64,000 nucleotides of DNA from Acidobacteriota bacterium (GCA_019239425.1 JAFAZX010000015.1:47831-111830); one strand, 5' to 3'; numbered from the stretch's first letter, positions 16,893 to 28,370 are shown. A program made the numbers and translations. Notes: generated from the letters alone by a model not told the origin.

Positions 16893-17435
16893 TTAAGTCT
16901 TGACGCCGAGGCGTCGCGCCGCGAGGAGGAGGCCGATGATGGTCTTGGCGTCTTCGAACTCGCCCGCGAAGGCCATTTCGAGCGCGCGGGCGAAGGGCAT
17001 GCGCACGACCTCGATGATCTCGTCCTCCTCGCGCCGGTGCTCGGTCTCCCTCAGCTCCGTGGCGAGGAAGACCCACAGCTTCTCCCCGCAGAAGCCGGGC
17101 GTGGTGTAGAACTCGGAGAGCGGTTCGAGGCGGCCGGCGACCACGCCCAGCTCCTCCTCCAGCTCGCGCGCGGCCGTCTCGGCGGGGCGCTCGCCGGGGT
17201 CGAGCTTGCCCGCCGGCAGCTCCAGGGTGTACTTGCGCGCCGGGTGCCTGTACTGGCTCACGAAGGCGACGCTGCCGTCCTCGAAGAAGGGCACGGCGGC
17301 CGCCCCGCCCGGGTGCCGCACGACCTCGCGCAGGTAGGTCTGCTCGCCCTCGCGCACCGTGTCGCGGACGACGTTGATGAGTTTGCCGCCGAAGACCTCC
17401 TCGCGCGACAGAACCTCGGGCTGTTCTTTGTCCAT
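16893..17435 (-). CDS. NUDIX hydrolase, ADP-ribose pyrophosphatase type
   Basis: The 180-residue protein has a full Nudix box (GKLDPGERPAETAARELEEE, continuing LGV) at about residues 75-97, with the upstream YRHPARKYTLELPAG typical of ADP-sugar pyrophosphatases. It hydrolyses ADP-ribose or related nucleotide sugars to AMP and sugar phosphate. The ATG lies five bases from the repeat arm, and no ribosome site is visible. It is followed by plsC in the same direction. Confidence 0.92.
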   Translation of the reverse strand: MDKEQPEVLSREEVFGGKLINVVRDTVREGEQTYLREVVRHPGGAAAVPFFEDGSVAFVSQYRHPARKYTLELPAGKLDPGERPAETAARELEEELGVVAGRLEPLSEFYTTPGFCGEKLWVFLATELRETEHRREEDEIIEVVRMPFARALEMAFAGEFEDAKTIIGLLLAARRLGVKT

Positions 17436-17440
17436 AATAA

Positions 17441-17557
17441 GTAGGCGGCAGGCAGATGGCAGTAGGCAGTACGCCCCGCGTTAAGAAGGGCGAAAGGTTA
17501 ATTCGAACGTTTCGACAGCGGGCTTCAACTGCCTGCTGCCATCTGCCTGCCGCCTAC
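17441..17557. repeat. GTAGGCA-family inverted repeat with conserved loop
   Basis: The arms 17441-17470 and 17528-17557 pair over 30 bp with one internal mismatch that is a G-U pair in RNA and one terminal mismatch. The loop shares GTTAAGAAGG-x2-GAAAG-x-TTAA and GGCTTCAACTGCCT with the element at 35451. The right arm contains the TAG of the pilin-like gene (17554-17556). Confidence 0.9.
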
Positions 17558-18054
17558 TGCGTTTCCATCGTCGGCCGCAGCTTGTCGTCCTTGGTCGCCG
17601 GGCGCGACTCGTTGAAGCGGACGCCGACCACGTCGGAGCTGGCGAAGAAGTGCCGGCGCCCCGTCGCGTCGCGGCCGCCCGCGCGCACGGGATCGGCGTT
17701 GACGCTGTACCCGGCTGGCTGCGTCTCGGTCTTGGGCTGAACCTTCAAAGTGAAGACGTAGCCGCTCGCGACCGGCGGGTCGCCGCTCACCTTCGCCTCG
17801 AAGGTGCCGGAGTCGATGAGCTGCTGGAAGGTGGCGTACTGGCCGTTGGCCCGGAAGTAGAGGTCTTCGGCCGCGCGGATGTTGTCGAGGTTGGTGATCG
17901 TGGCCGACTCGTTGGCGGCGATCACTTTGCGCTGGACGGTGTCGTCCCACATCCGCAGCGCGAGCCACGTCAAAGGAATCAGGACGAGCAGCCCGACGCC
18001 CGCGACGATGAGGGCGGTGCGCCAAAGGCGTTTCGATTCTGAAGCTTCGGCCAT
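17554..18054 (-). CDS. Membrane-anchored pilin-like protein
   Basis: The 166-residue protein has a single N-terminal membrane helix (ALIVAGVGLLVLIPLTWLAL, residues 14-33). The extracytoplasmic part contains NIRAAEDLYFRANGQYATFQ, typical of pseudopilin-like C-terminal domains, and YVFTLKVQPKTETQPAGYSV. The canonical class III pilin leader (Gly-Phe cleavage site) is absent, so it is pilin-like rather than a pilin. It begins three bases after the folC stop and probably belongs to the accD-folC transcript. Its final Gln-stop (CAG TAG) comes from the repeat. Confidence 0.7.
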   Translation of the reverse strand: MAEASESKRLWRTALIVAGVGLLVLIPLTWLALRMWDDTVQRKVIAANESATITNLDNIRAAEDLYFRANGQYATFQQLIDSGTFEAKVSGDPPVASGYVFTLKVQPKTETQPAGYSVNADPVRAGGRDATGRRHFFASSDVVGVRFNESRPATKDDKLRPTMETQ

Positions 18055-18057
18055 CGG

Positions 18058-19371
18058 TCAGGACTCTCCGGCGTTGGGTTCGAGTTGGGCCTTCACCTCG
18101 CCGACGAGGTAGAGCGAGCCGGTCACGCAGACGAGGCCGTCGGCGGGCGTGTGCGTCCGCGCGATGACCAGGGCGTCGCGGCTCGAAGGCGCGAGCGCGA
18201 TTGTACTCGAAGAGGGCGGGACGGGCACGGCGCGGAGCAGGCGTTCGACCGTCGCCGCGCGCGGGTTCGCGGGCGCGGTCAGAATCAGGTGCCGGGCCGC
18301 GGGGAAGAGCACGCGCCCGATCTCCTCAAGCTCCTTGTCGCGCATCGCGCCGAAGACCATGGTCACGCCCGCGGGCGCGAACTCGTCGAGGTACGCGCGC
18401 AGCGCGCGCGCGCCCGCCGCGTTGTGCGCGCCGTCGTAGAGAATCGGCGGCCGAGTCCGTTCGTCGAGTTCGAGCCGCCCCGCGTGCTCCGCCGTCTCAA
18501 GCCCTTCGACGATGGCTTCACGCGAGATTTCGAACCCGTCTTCGGCGAGCAGTTCGGCGAGCGCGACCGCGACGGCCGCGTTCGTCAACTGGTGCCGCCC
18601 GCGCAGCGCGAGCCGCACGCCCGCGTACTCGGCGCTCGACGTGCGCAGGCTGACGCGCAGGCGGCCGTCCGCGCCGGCCTCTTCGACCTCCACGTCTTCG
18701 GTCGCGAAGCGCGGCTCGACGCCCACCTCCTGGCAGCGGCGCACGATGACCTCCAACGCCTCCGGCAGCTGCGGCGCGACGACCGCGCGCGTGCCGGGGC
18801 GGATGATGGCCGCCTTCTCCCCGGCAATCTCGGCGAGCGTGTTCCCGAGATACTCCTGATGGTCGAGCGCGACCGGGGTCACGGCGACCCACCGTGCGCC
18901 CGCGGCCGTCGTCGCGTCGAGCCTCCCGCCGAGGCCGGTTTCGAGAATGGCAAGCCCGACCTCCTCATCCGCGAAGGCCGAAAGCGCGACACCCGTCACC
19001 TGCTCGAAGAAGGTCGGCAATGCGCCCGCCTCGCGCTCCACTCCTTCGGCCGCCTCGCGCACACGCGTCGCGTGGCGCGCGAACTCGTCGCGCGAGATTT
19101 CAAGGCCGCCCGCGCGCACGCGCTCGGTCACGGAGACGAGGTGCGGCGACGTGTACAGCCCCGCGCGCACTCCGGCCGCGCGCGCGATGGCGTCGAGCAT
19201 CGCCGCGGTCGAGCCTTTGCCGTTCGTGCCCGCGATCTGAACCGAAGGGAAGGAGGCCTGCGGGTCGCCCAAGCGCCGGAGTAGGCGCGTGACGTTCTCA
19301 AGGCCGAGCTTGATGGCGACGGTCTCGTGCCCGAGGCCGAAGAGGTAACTGACAGACTCGTCGAAGTTCAT
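18058..19371 (-). CDS. folC: Bifunctional dihydrofolate / folylpolyglutamate synthase
   Basis: The ATG at 19371 (MNFDESVSYLFGLG) gives 437 residues, normal for FolC. The frame continues upstream through the inverted repeat, and that extension is rejected. Motifs: the ATP-binding loop IAGTNGKGSTAAMLDAIA (about residue 45), LETGLGGRLDATTA, VALDHQEYLG, and YDGAHNAAGARAL in the C-terminal domain. It adds glutamate to dihydropteroate/tetrahydrofolate in the cytoplasm. The window also has folA and thyA, at 59952-61310. Confidence 0.95.
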   Translation of the reverse strand: MNFDESVSYLFGLGHETVAIKLGLENVTRLLRRLGDPQASFPSVQIAGTNGKGSTAAMLDAIARAAGVRAGLYTSPHLVSVTERVRAGGLEISRDEFARHATRVREAAEGVEREAGALPTFFEQVTGVALSAFADEEVGLAILETGLGGRLDATTAAGARWVAVTPVALDHQEYLGNTLAEIAGEKAAIIRPGTRAVVAPQLPEALEVIVRRCQEVGVEPRFATEDVEVEEAGADGRLRVSLRTSSAEYAGVRLALRGRHQLTNAAVAVALAELLAEDGFEISREAIVEGLETAEHAGRLELDERTRPPILYDGAHNAAGARALRAYLDEFAPAGVTMVFGAMRDKELEEIGRVLFPAARHLILTAPANPRAATVERLLRAVPVPPSSSTIALAPSSRDALVIARTHTPADGLVCVTGSLYLVGEVKAQLEPNAGES

Positions 19372-19375
19372 GGCG

Positions 19376-19459
19376 GAAGCCCGACCGTAAGGGAGGGCGT
19401 ACGTCCCCGTCAAGGCTCGGGCGGAGTGAGACCGACGCCCTCCCTTACGGTCGGGCTTC
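19376..19459. repeat. Perfect 25-bp inverted repeat, GAAGCCCGACC family
   Basis: The arms 19376-19400 and 19435-19459 are perfectly complementary. The right arm encodes the end of AccD (EARP plus TAA); the left arm begins four bases upstream of the folC ATG. The core matches those at 6012 and 61315, with the change of GTG to GTA present in both arms. Confidence 0.92.
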
Positions 19460-20407
19460 TGTCTTGACTTCGGGTTGTTCGGTCGTCGAAGTGTTGACGG
19501 CGCCGGCGCCGTTCTGGCCGGGGTTGAGGTCGGCCTTGAAGGGCACGAGCTTGCCTTCGGGGTTGTAGATGAAGCCGAGGACGCGCTTGATCCAGTCGCG
19601 CATCTCGCGGCGGTCGACGACGGCGTCGAGCATGCCGTGTTCGACGAGGAACTCGGCGGTCTGGAAGTTCTCGGGGAGCTTCTGGCGGATGGTCTGCTCG
19701 ATGACGCGCGGGCCGGCGAAGCCGATGAGCGCCTTCGGCTCGGCGATGTTGAGGTCGCCGAGCATGGCGAAGCTGGCGGTGACGCCGCCCGTCGTCGGGT
19801 TCGTCATCACCGAGATGTATGGGAGCCGCGCCTCCGCGAGCAGCGCGAGCGCGGCGGAAATCTTCGCCATCTGCATGAGGCTGTAGGTGCCCTCCTGCAT
19901 GCGGGCGCCGCCCGACTGGCTGAAGATGACGACGGCCGCGCGCTCGTCGACGGCGCGCTCGACCACGCGCGTAATCTTCTCGCCCACGGCGCTGCCCATC
20001 GAGCCGCCGAGGAACTGGAAGTCCATCGCCGCGACGAGCGTGGGGTGGCCGCCGATGCGGCCCCGCGCGTTAATGACGGCCTCGGGCAGTCCGGTCTTGC
20101 GCCGCGCCTCTTCGAGCCGCTGGCTGTAGGGCTTGGTGTCGACGAAGTGGAGCGGGTCGGTGGAGATGACCTCGGCGTCCAGCTCCTCGTACTTGCCCTC
20201 GTCGTAGAGCAGCGCGAGGCGCTGGCGCGCGCCGATGCGGAAGTGATGGCCGCAGTGGGTGCAGACGTAAGCCGACTCTTCCAGCTCGCGCGTGTAGAGC
20301 GCGGCGTCGCAGCCGGGGCACTTCTCGAAGACGCCCTCGGTCTTGACCACGCGCTCCTCGACCGGGACGGACTCGATGCGCTGGTTCTTTTTACGAAACC
20401 AAGACAT
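19445..20407 (-). CDS. accD: Acetyl-CoA carboxylase carboxyltransferase subunit beta
   Basis: The 320-residue protein has the N-terminal zinc finger (CPGCDAALY, then CTHCGHHF, residues about 30-55) and the carboxyltransferase core (DFQFLGGSMGSAVGEKI, FSQSGGARMQEG, PTTGGVTASFAMLGD, GFAGPRVIEQTIRQKLPENF). It forms the alpha2beta2 carboxyltransferase that makes malonyl-CoA. accA is not in the window. The pairing accD-folC is common in bacteria. The C-terminal EARP and stop are supplied by the inverted repeat. Confidence 0.96.
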   Translation of the reverse strand: MSWFRKKNQRIESVPVEERVVKTEGVFEKCPGCDAALYTRELEESAYVCTHCGHHFRIGARQRLALLYDEGKYEELDAEVISTDPLHFVDTKPYSQRLEEARRKTGLPEAVINARGRIGGHPTLVAAMDFQFLGGSMGSAVGEKITRVVERAVDERAAVVIFSQSGGARMQEGTYSLMQMAKISAALALLAEARLPYISVMTNPTTGGVTASFAMLGDLNIAEPKALIGFAGPRVIEQTIRQKLPENFQTAEFLVEHGMLDAVVDRREMRDWIKRVLGFIYNPEGKLVPFKADLNPGQNGAGAVNTSTTEQPEVKTEARP

Positions 20408-20478
20408 GCCTTGAAGCTTCGGCCTACGGTTCCCTTCGGTGTGGTGCTCGGGGGCTTTCGGGCACGAAGGTTAACACA

Positions 20479-20504
20479 GGAGAATTCGAAATTCGAAATT
20501 CTCC
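20479..20504. repeat. Small AT-rich inverted repeat with ATTCGAA heptamers
   Basis: GGAGAATT (20479-20486) and AATTCTCC (20497-20504) pair perfectly; between and across them runs the heptamer ATTCGAA. It lies seven bases before the nrnA stop on the plus-strand map, in the 103-bp nrnA-accD gap. Confidence 0.65.
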
Positions 20505-20510
20505 CGTGAC

Positions 20511-21545
20511 CTAGTGTCGCGCGCTGGGCGCGGGGATGCTCTCCGGCTGCTGCGGGAGCTGGAGCGCGCCCGTGCCGTTCTCGCCGCGGTGCTCGACGGC
20601 GTAGACGAGCTGGCCGACGACCTCGCGCTCGGCCTCGTCCCACGTGCCGTTGAAGGTGCAGCCGGCGGCGTTGCGGTGGCCGCCGCCGCGGAAGCGCTCG
20701 GCGATGCGCGCCACGTTCACGTCGCACTTCGAGCGCAGGGAGACGCGGTAGACGCCGGGCGCCGTCTCCTTGAAGAAAGCGCAGGCCTCCACGTCGCCGC
20801 AGCTCATCGGGTAGTTGACGAAGCCGTCGCCGTCCTCGTCCGAGGCGCCGGTGCGTTCCTGCATGTCGAGCGTCTGGACGAGCCACGCGACGCGCCCCGA
20901 CTGGTCGCGGCGGACGGTCGCGAGCACCTCGCTCATCAGCTCGATCTTGCTCCACGGGTAGCTGGAGAAGACGGCCTGCGAGACCTTGGCCGGCTTGACG
21001 CCCGCGCGCACGAGCTCGGACGCCACCTTGAAGGTGCGCTCCGACGTGTTCGAGTAGTGGAAGCTGCCGGTGTCCGTGATGAGGGCGGTGTAGACGCACT
21101 CGGCGATCTCTTTCGTCACGCGGACGCCGAGGGCCTTACACAGGTTATAAATCATCTCGCCGACGGCCGAGGCGGTCGAGTCGATCCAGTTGATGTCGCC
21201 GAAGAGCGCCGTCGTCGAGTGGTGGTCGATGTTGACGACGAACTGCCGCTCGAGGTCGATCACGCCCGGCCGCGTGATGTCCGAGCACTCGATGACGAAG
21301 ACGGCGTCGTACTGCCGGTCGATGCGGGGCGTGACGCGGACGTGTTCGGAGCCGGGGAGTTTCTGGTAGGCGTGCGGGACGGCGTCCCGCATGACGACCT
21401 CGACCTCTTTGTCGAGGGCGCGCAGCAGCCAGTAGAGTCCGAGCGACGAGCCGAGGCTGTCGCCGTCGGGGCGGATGTGCGACGTGATCGCGAAGCGGCG
21501 CTTCGACTCGATCAGTTCAACCACTTGACTGAGCATGTCAAACAC
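20511..21545 (-). CDS. nrnA: DHH/DHHA1 phosphoesterase, NrnA-type oligoribonuclease
   Basis: The 344-residue protein (GTG start at 21545; an ATG three codons later is possible) has the DHH motifs ITSHIRPDGDSLGS, VNIDHHSTTALFGDINW and ASAVGEMIY, and a DHHA1 domain ending in RGGGHRNAAGCTF. NrnA degrades short RNAs and can dephosphorylate pAp. It follows rbfA, as in many bacteria. The start lies at the edge of the GGATGAA repeat and no ribosome site is present. Confidence 0.93.
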   Translation of the reverse strand: MFDMLSQVVELIESKRRFAITSHIRPDGDSLGSSLGLYWLLRALDKEVEVVMRDAVPHAYQKLPGSEHVRVTPRIDRQYDAVFVIECSDITRPGVIDLERQFVVNIDHHSTTALFGDINWIDSTASAVGEMIYNLCKALGVRVTKEIAECVYTALITDTGSFHYSNTSERTFKVASELVRAGVKPAKVSQAVFSSYPWSKIELMSEVLATVRRDQSGRVAWLVQTLDMQERTGASDEDGDGFVNYPMSCGDVEACAFFKETAPGVYRVSLRSKCDVNVARIAERFRGGGHRNAAGCTFNGTWDEAEREVVGQLVYAVEHRGENGTGALQLPQQPESIPAPSARH

Positions 21546-21622
21546 AAGGATGAAGGATGAAGGATGAAGGATGAAGGCCGGACAGCCTTCCCTTCATCCT
21601 TCATCCTTCATCCTTCATCCTT
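21546..21622. repeat. Perfect 32-bp inverted repeat of GGATGAA heptamers
   Basis: Four exact GGATGAA units occupy 21548-21575, and four inverted units 21591-21622; the arms 21546-21577 and 21591-21622 are perfectly complementary around a 13-nt loop. The right arm encodes the last residues (KDEG) and the TGA of rbfA. The left arm touches the nrnA start. Confidence 0.95.
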
Positions 21623-22012
21623 TCTTTGTTCGCCGGCCCCTTCGTCTTCTGGGGAGGGGGAGGGCCGGGTCTGGCTTTCCGTCTTGATCTCGGAGAGCAG
21701 CTCTTCGACGCGCGTCGCGGCCTCCTCGACCGTGTCGCGGACGAAGTGCAGCTCGGGCGTGTACTTGAGGTTGAGGGCCTGGCCCAGTTGGCGGCGCACG
21801 TAGGGCGCGGCCTTCTGGAGCGCCTTCATCGCCTCCAGCTTCTCGGCCTCCGACCCCTCGGCCGTGACGTAGACGCTCGCGTCCCGGAGGTTCTCCGAGA
21901 CCCGCACGTCCGTCACCGTCACGCGCTCGACGCGCGGGTCTTCCAGCTCGTACCCCACGATCTGGCTGACCTCCTCGCGTATCACTTCCGCTAGCTGCTC
22001 TGGCCGTCTCAT
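21608..22012 (-). CDS. rbfA: Ribosome-binding factor A
   Basis: The 134-residue protein opens with RRPEQLAEVIREEVSQIVG and has the KH-like fold motifs VTDVRVSENLRDASVYVT and LGQALNLKYTPELHFVRD. It matures the 30S subunit. It is downstream of infB in the usual order. The C-terminal tail is Glu/Pro-rich and its last four residues come from the GGATGAA repeat. Confidence 0.94.
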   Translation of the reverse strand: MRRPEQLAEVIREEVSQIVGYELEDPRVERVTVTDVRVSENLRDASVYVTAEGSEAEKLEAMKALQKAAPYVRRQLGQALNLKYTPELHFVRDTVEEAATRVEELLSEIKTESQTRPSPSPEDEGAGEQRKDEG

Positions 22013-22017
22013 TACTG

Positions 22018-22087
22018 GTAAATGGTCAATAGTAAATGGTGAATGGTTAAGCGCAGGCTCTATTTACCATTCACCATTTACTATTGA

Positions 22088-22088
<1 letters not shown>
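22018..22088. repeat. Inverted repeat of GTAAATG-type heptamers between infB and rbfA
   Basis: Four in-phase heptamers (GTAAATG, GTCAATA, GTAAATG, GTGAATG) lie at 22018-22045. The arms 22025-22050 and 22063-22088 pair over 26 bp with one or two mismatches around a 12-nt loop. It fills the whole infB-rbfA gap and touches the infB TAG. Confidence 0.92.
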
Positions 22089-24979
<2,891 letters not shown>

Positions 24980-25160
24980 GCACTCCTTCTTCGACGCTTC
25001 TAATAAAACGGCGCCGCGCGCTTCACGGGTTTAGTGTCAAGACGCCTCTTGAACCTCCCCCCGCTCTCGCGAGCGCGCCGGCTTCGAGGCCGGAGAAGGG
25101 TCTTAAGGCGGGCAGCAGTCGCGCGCCCCCGTCTGAGGGCGCGCGGCCGCACGACTGCGT
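24980..25160 (-). other. Structured nusA-infB intergenic segment
   Basis: This 181-bp gap holds no gene (YlxR and L7Ae-like genes often found here are absent). On the mRNA it can form hairpins: arms 25121-25128/25137-25144 (GCGCGCCC and complement), with an outer GCAGTC/GACTGC stem, and 25078-25082/25089-25093 (CCGGC and GCCGG). These may act as a processing or attenuation structure before infB; there is no T-run. Confidence 0.4.
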
Positions 25161-27080
25161 TTATTCGACGGCAGGGGCATCTTCGGCCTCGTCGTCGGCA
25201 ACGTTTTCAACCGGGGCCGGCTCGCCCTCCGAAGGGGCGGCCGGCTCCGAAGAGTTCTGCACCTCGGGCGCGGAGGCTTCGCTGGCGAAGTCGCCGCGCG
25301 GCGAGATGGGCGAGTCCTCGTACTCCTCGTCGGACATCTGCACGACGCCGCCGGGGGCGTCCTGCGCCTCGACGTCGAGCGTCGAGGGGCGCTCCTCGTC
25401 GCTGTAGGCGCCGCTGTTCTGGATGACCGCGGCCTCGGTCGAGAAGATGTCGGGCGCGGGCGTGATGGTGTCGGGCCGCAGGTCGCGCCCCGCCCCCTGA
25501 AGGATCAGCTCGTCGGCGGACATCTGCTCGACCTCGGTCATGGCGACCGGCTCGGCGGCGTCCTGCGCGCGGATGTTGGCGTCCGAGAGGTCTTCGGCGA
25601 GGAACGGCGGGCGCGTGCGCGCCGCCTCGTCGTACCCTTCGGCGATCATCGCCTCGGAAGGCTCGACCTCGCGCGCGTCCGCGTCGGGGTCGGCCTCGAC
25701 CGACGCCGCGTGCTGCTCGACCGGGCGTGTCTCTTCGTTCTCTTCGGACACCTCGGCACCCCCCTGTTCGTCCGCGGCTTCGCCCTCCTCGCCTTCCGCC
25801 TCGGCGGACGCGCGGGCGCTCTCGACGACGGCCGCCGCGGCGCCGATGAGCGCCTCGGCCTGGTCGATACTGACGTCGAGGAACTCGGCGATGTCGTCCA
25901 CGGTCGCGTTGGCGAGCCCCTCGATGTCGTTGACGCCGTGGTCGGCGAGCGTCGAGACCATCGCCGGGTTCATGCCCTGCAACCGCTCGAGCGGCACGGA
26001 CTCGCCGGAGGCGATCATCGCGCCCATCTGCGCCGCGACCTCGCGCTTCAGCTCCTCCTCGCTGCGGATGTCGATGTTCCACCCGACGAGCTTCGTCGCC
26101 AGGCGCACGTTCTGCCCGCGCTTGCCGATGGCTAAGCTGAGCTGGTCTTCGTTGACGATGACCTCCATCTGGCGGTGCTCGATGTCGGTGATGCGCACCT
26201 GGTTGACTTTGGCCGGCGACAGGGCGTTGGCGGCGAAGACCGAGGGCTCGTCCGACCACTCGATGATGTCGATCTTCTCGCCGCGCAGCTCGCGGATGAT
26301 GGCCTGCACGCGCGAACCCTTCATGCCGACGCAGGCGCCGACGGGGTCGACGTCGCGCTCGGTCGAGGCGACGGCGATCTTCGCGCGCTCGCCCGGCTCC
26401 CGCACCGCAGACTTGATGACGACCGTGCCGTCGTAAATCTCGGGCACCTCCATCTCGAAGAGGCGCTTGAGGAGTTCCGGCGAGGTGCGCGAGGTGACGA
26501 CCTGCGGGCCTTTGGACTCCTTCGACACGTCGTCGATGACGACGCGGATGCGCTCGCCCTGATTCCACTGCTCGCCGCGCGACTGCTGGTTGCGCGGCAG
26601 GACGGATTCGACCGTCCCCAGGTCGACGATGATGTCGCCGCGCTCGAAGCGCTTGACGTAGCCGTTGACGAGGTCGCCGACCTTGTCGATGTACTGCTCG
26701 TAGATGTTGGCGCGCTCGGCGTCGCGGACTTTCTGGAAGAGAATCTGCTTGGCGGTCTGCGCGGCGATGCGGCCCATGTCCTCGACGGGGAGGGGGAGTT
26801 GCAGCTCGTCGCCGATCTCGACCTCGTCGCCCGCCAGCTCCTTCGCCTCGTCGAGCGACAGCTCGCGGCCCGGATTCTCGACCGTCTCGACGACGACCTT
26901 CGAGGCGAAAATCTCCAGGCCCGACTCCGGCGCCCACTCGACCTGAATCTCCTCGCCCGACTTGAACTGCTTGCGGGCGGCGGCGCGCACGGCCTCCTTG
27001 ACCGCCTCGATGACGACCTCGCGGTCTATGCCCTTCTCTTTGCAGACGGCGTCGATGCTTTGCCCGATGGATGCGCTCAT
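25161..27080 (-). CDS. nusA: Transcription termination/antitermination factor NusA with long acidic tail
   Basis: Residues 1-125 form the N-terminal RNA-polymerase-binding domain, about 130-200 the S1 domain (GDLVNGYVKRFERGDIIVDL), and about 200-345 two KH domains (GACVGMKGSRVQAI, LAIGKRGQNVRLA). A helix-hairpin-helix repeat region follows (MNPAMVSTLADHGVNDIEGL). The last roughly 210 residues are highly acidic and low-complexity (AEGEEGEAADEQGGAEVSEE), which makes the protein 639 residues instead of the usual 350-500. It modulates pausing, termination and antitermination. It lies between rimP and infB. Confidence 0.96.
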   Translation of the reverse strand: MSASIGQSIDAVCKEKGIDREVVIEAVKEAVRAAARKQFKSGEEIQVEWAPESGLEIFASKVVVETVENPGRELSLDEAKELAGDEVEIGDELQLPLPVEDMGRIAAQTAKQILFQKVRDAERANIYEQYIDKVGDLVNGYVKRFERGDIIVDLGTVESVLPRNQQSRGEQWNQGERIRVVIDDVSKESKGPQVVTSRTSPELLKRLFEMEVPEIYDGTVVIKSAVREPGERAKIAVASTERDVDPVGACVGMKGSRVQAIIRELRGEKIDIIEWSDEPSVFAANALSPAKVNQVRITDIEHRQMEVIVNEDQLSLAIGKRGQNVRLATKLVGWNIDIRSEEELKREVAAQMGAMIASGESVPLERLQGMNPAMVSTLADHGVNDIEGLANATVDDIAEFLDVSIDQAEALIGAAAAVVESARASAEAEGEEGEAADEQGGAEVSEENEETRPVEQHAASVEADPDADAREVEPSEAMIAEGYDEAARTRPPFLAEDLSDANIRAQDAAEPVAMTEVEQMSADELILQGAGRDLRPDTITPAPDIFSTEAAVIQNSGAYSDEERPSTLDVEAQDAPGGVVQMSDEEYEDSPISPRGDFASEASAPEVQNSSEPAAPSEGEPAPVENVADDEAEDAPAVE

Positions 27081-27144
27081 AGGTTTCAGGTGTCAGGGGG
27101 GTTGGATGCCGGAAGGGGTTTCGGGGAAGCTCCGCCGAGTCGCC

Positions 27145-27678
27145 CTACCTTCCGTCCATCTTCGTCCTCTTCTTCTCCCGCTCGCGCTCTTCCGCGAGCC
27201 GGAACTCCTCCTCAACGTCAATCTCCAGGTTCGCCTTCACGACCTCGGAGGCGGGGACGCGGACGCGCCCCGTGGTCTTGTCTTCGAACAGAATCTCTTC
27301 GCCCTCGACCCCCTCGATGCGCCCGCGGAAGTTGCGCTGGCCGTTGACGGGGTTGCGCGTCTTCATCTTCGCCAGGCTGCCGGCGAACTTCTCGAAATCC
27401 GCGAGTCCGTAAAGCCCGCGCTCCAGCCCAGGCGAGGAGACTTCCAGGGTGTAGGTGGCGGGGATGAAGTCCTCCACGTCGAGCACGGTGCCGACGTGCG
27501 TGCTCACCTCGGAGCAGTCCTCGTGGGTGACGCCGCCCGGCCTGTCGATGAAGACGCGGACGACGGGCGCGCGCGCGCCGCCTGCGAATTCGACGTGGAC
27601 GAGTTCGACGCCGCGCTCCTCGGCCGCGCGCCGCGCGATCTCGCGCACGCGCGCCTCGATGGAAGTCTCGTCTGTCAA
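27145..27678 (-). CDS. rimP: Ribosome maturation factor RimP
   Basis: The 177-residue protein starts at TTG (27678) behind a G-rich ribosome-binding stretch. The family signature is present: VELVHVEF, VVRVFIDRPGGVTHEDCSEVS, YTLEVSSPGLERGL, and a C-terminal SH3-like domain (FRGRIEGVEGEEILFE) with a Lys/Arg-rich end. It acts in 30S maturation and heads the rimP-nusA-infB-rbfA operon. Confidence 0.95.
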   Translation of the reverse strand: MTDETSIEARVREIARRAAEERGVELVHVEFAGGARAPVVRVFIDRPGGVTHEDCSEVSTHVGTVLDVEDFIPATYTLEVSSPGLERGLYGLADFEKFAGSLAKMKTRNPVNGQRNFRGRIEGVEGEEILFEDKTTGRVRVPASEVVKANLEIDVEEEFRLAEEREREKKRTKMDGR

Positions 27679-27812
27679 AGCCGCCCCCGCCCCCCTTTCT
27701 CAAGCCCTCGGAGCAAAAGAAAAAGTGGGCCGAAAACCCACTGGCAACGCCGCCGCGCTCCGAGCAAGAGGCGAATTATACGGGAACCCCGCGCGTGTGG
27801 CAACCGGAGAGA

Positions 27813-27926
27813 GAGTAGGCAGTAGGCAGACGGCAGTAGGCAGTGAAAGGGTGCTGGGAAAGGCTACTTGTCCTACCCAGCACCCAACACCTAACACCCA
27901 GCACCCTTTCACTGCCTACTGTAGTT
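27813..27926. repeat. Composite inverted repeat: GTAGGCA outside, GGTGCTG inside
   Basis: The arms 27834-27858 and 27897-27921 pair perfectly over 25 bp and each arm crosses from a GTAGGCA-type unit into a GGTGCTG-type unit. Further GTAGGCA units extend left from 27814 and further GGTGTTG units lie in the loop. The right arm contains the last codons (Leu-Gln-TAG) of the YqeY gene. Confidence 0.9.
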
Positions 27927-28359
27927 TCGACTTGACGACCTCGCTGACCGTGCGGCCGTCGGCCGAGCCGCCGAGCCGGGCCTGTACGGCCTTCATCACA
28001 GCCCCCATCTCCTTCATCGAAGAGGCGCCCGTCTCGGCGACGACCTCGGCGACGGCGCGCTCGATCTCCTCGCGCGAGGCGGCCCGCGGCAGGTACTCCT
28101 CGATGACGGCGATCTCGGCGCGCTCCTTCTCGGCCAGCTCCGCCCGCCCGGCCTTCTCGAACTGCTCGACCGAGTCGCGCCGCTGCTTGACGAGGGACTG
28201 CAAGGCCTTCGTCACCTCCTCGTCCGAAAGCTCGCCGCCCTTCTCGATCTCGCGGTTCTGCACCGCCGCCTTCACCATCCTCAAAGTTGACAGCCGCGCC
28301 GCGTCCTTCGCCTTCATCGCCGCCGTCATGTCGCCCGTGATGCGCTGCTTCAGACTCAT
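27916..28359 (-). CDS. GatB/YqeY-domain protein
   Basis: The 147-residue protein matches the YqeY family: SLKQRITGDMTAAMKAKDAARLSTLRMV, a central helical region, IEEYLPRAASREEIERAV, and the end motif ARLGGSADGRTVSEVVKSKL. The domain binds tRNA in GatB; the stand-alone form is of uncertain role. The ATG is 11 bases after the upstream MBL gene. The final CAG TAG is repeat-derived. Confidence 0.93.
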   Translation of the reverse strand: MSLKQRITGDMTAAMKAKDAARLSTLRMVKAAVQNREIEKGGELSDEEVTKALQSLVKQRRDSVEQFEKAGRAELAEKERAEIAVIEEYLPRAASREEIERAVAEVVAETGASSMKEMGAVMKAVQARLGGSADGRTVSEVVKSKLQ

Positions 28360-28370
28360 GGCCGGAGAGC

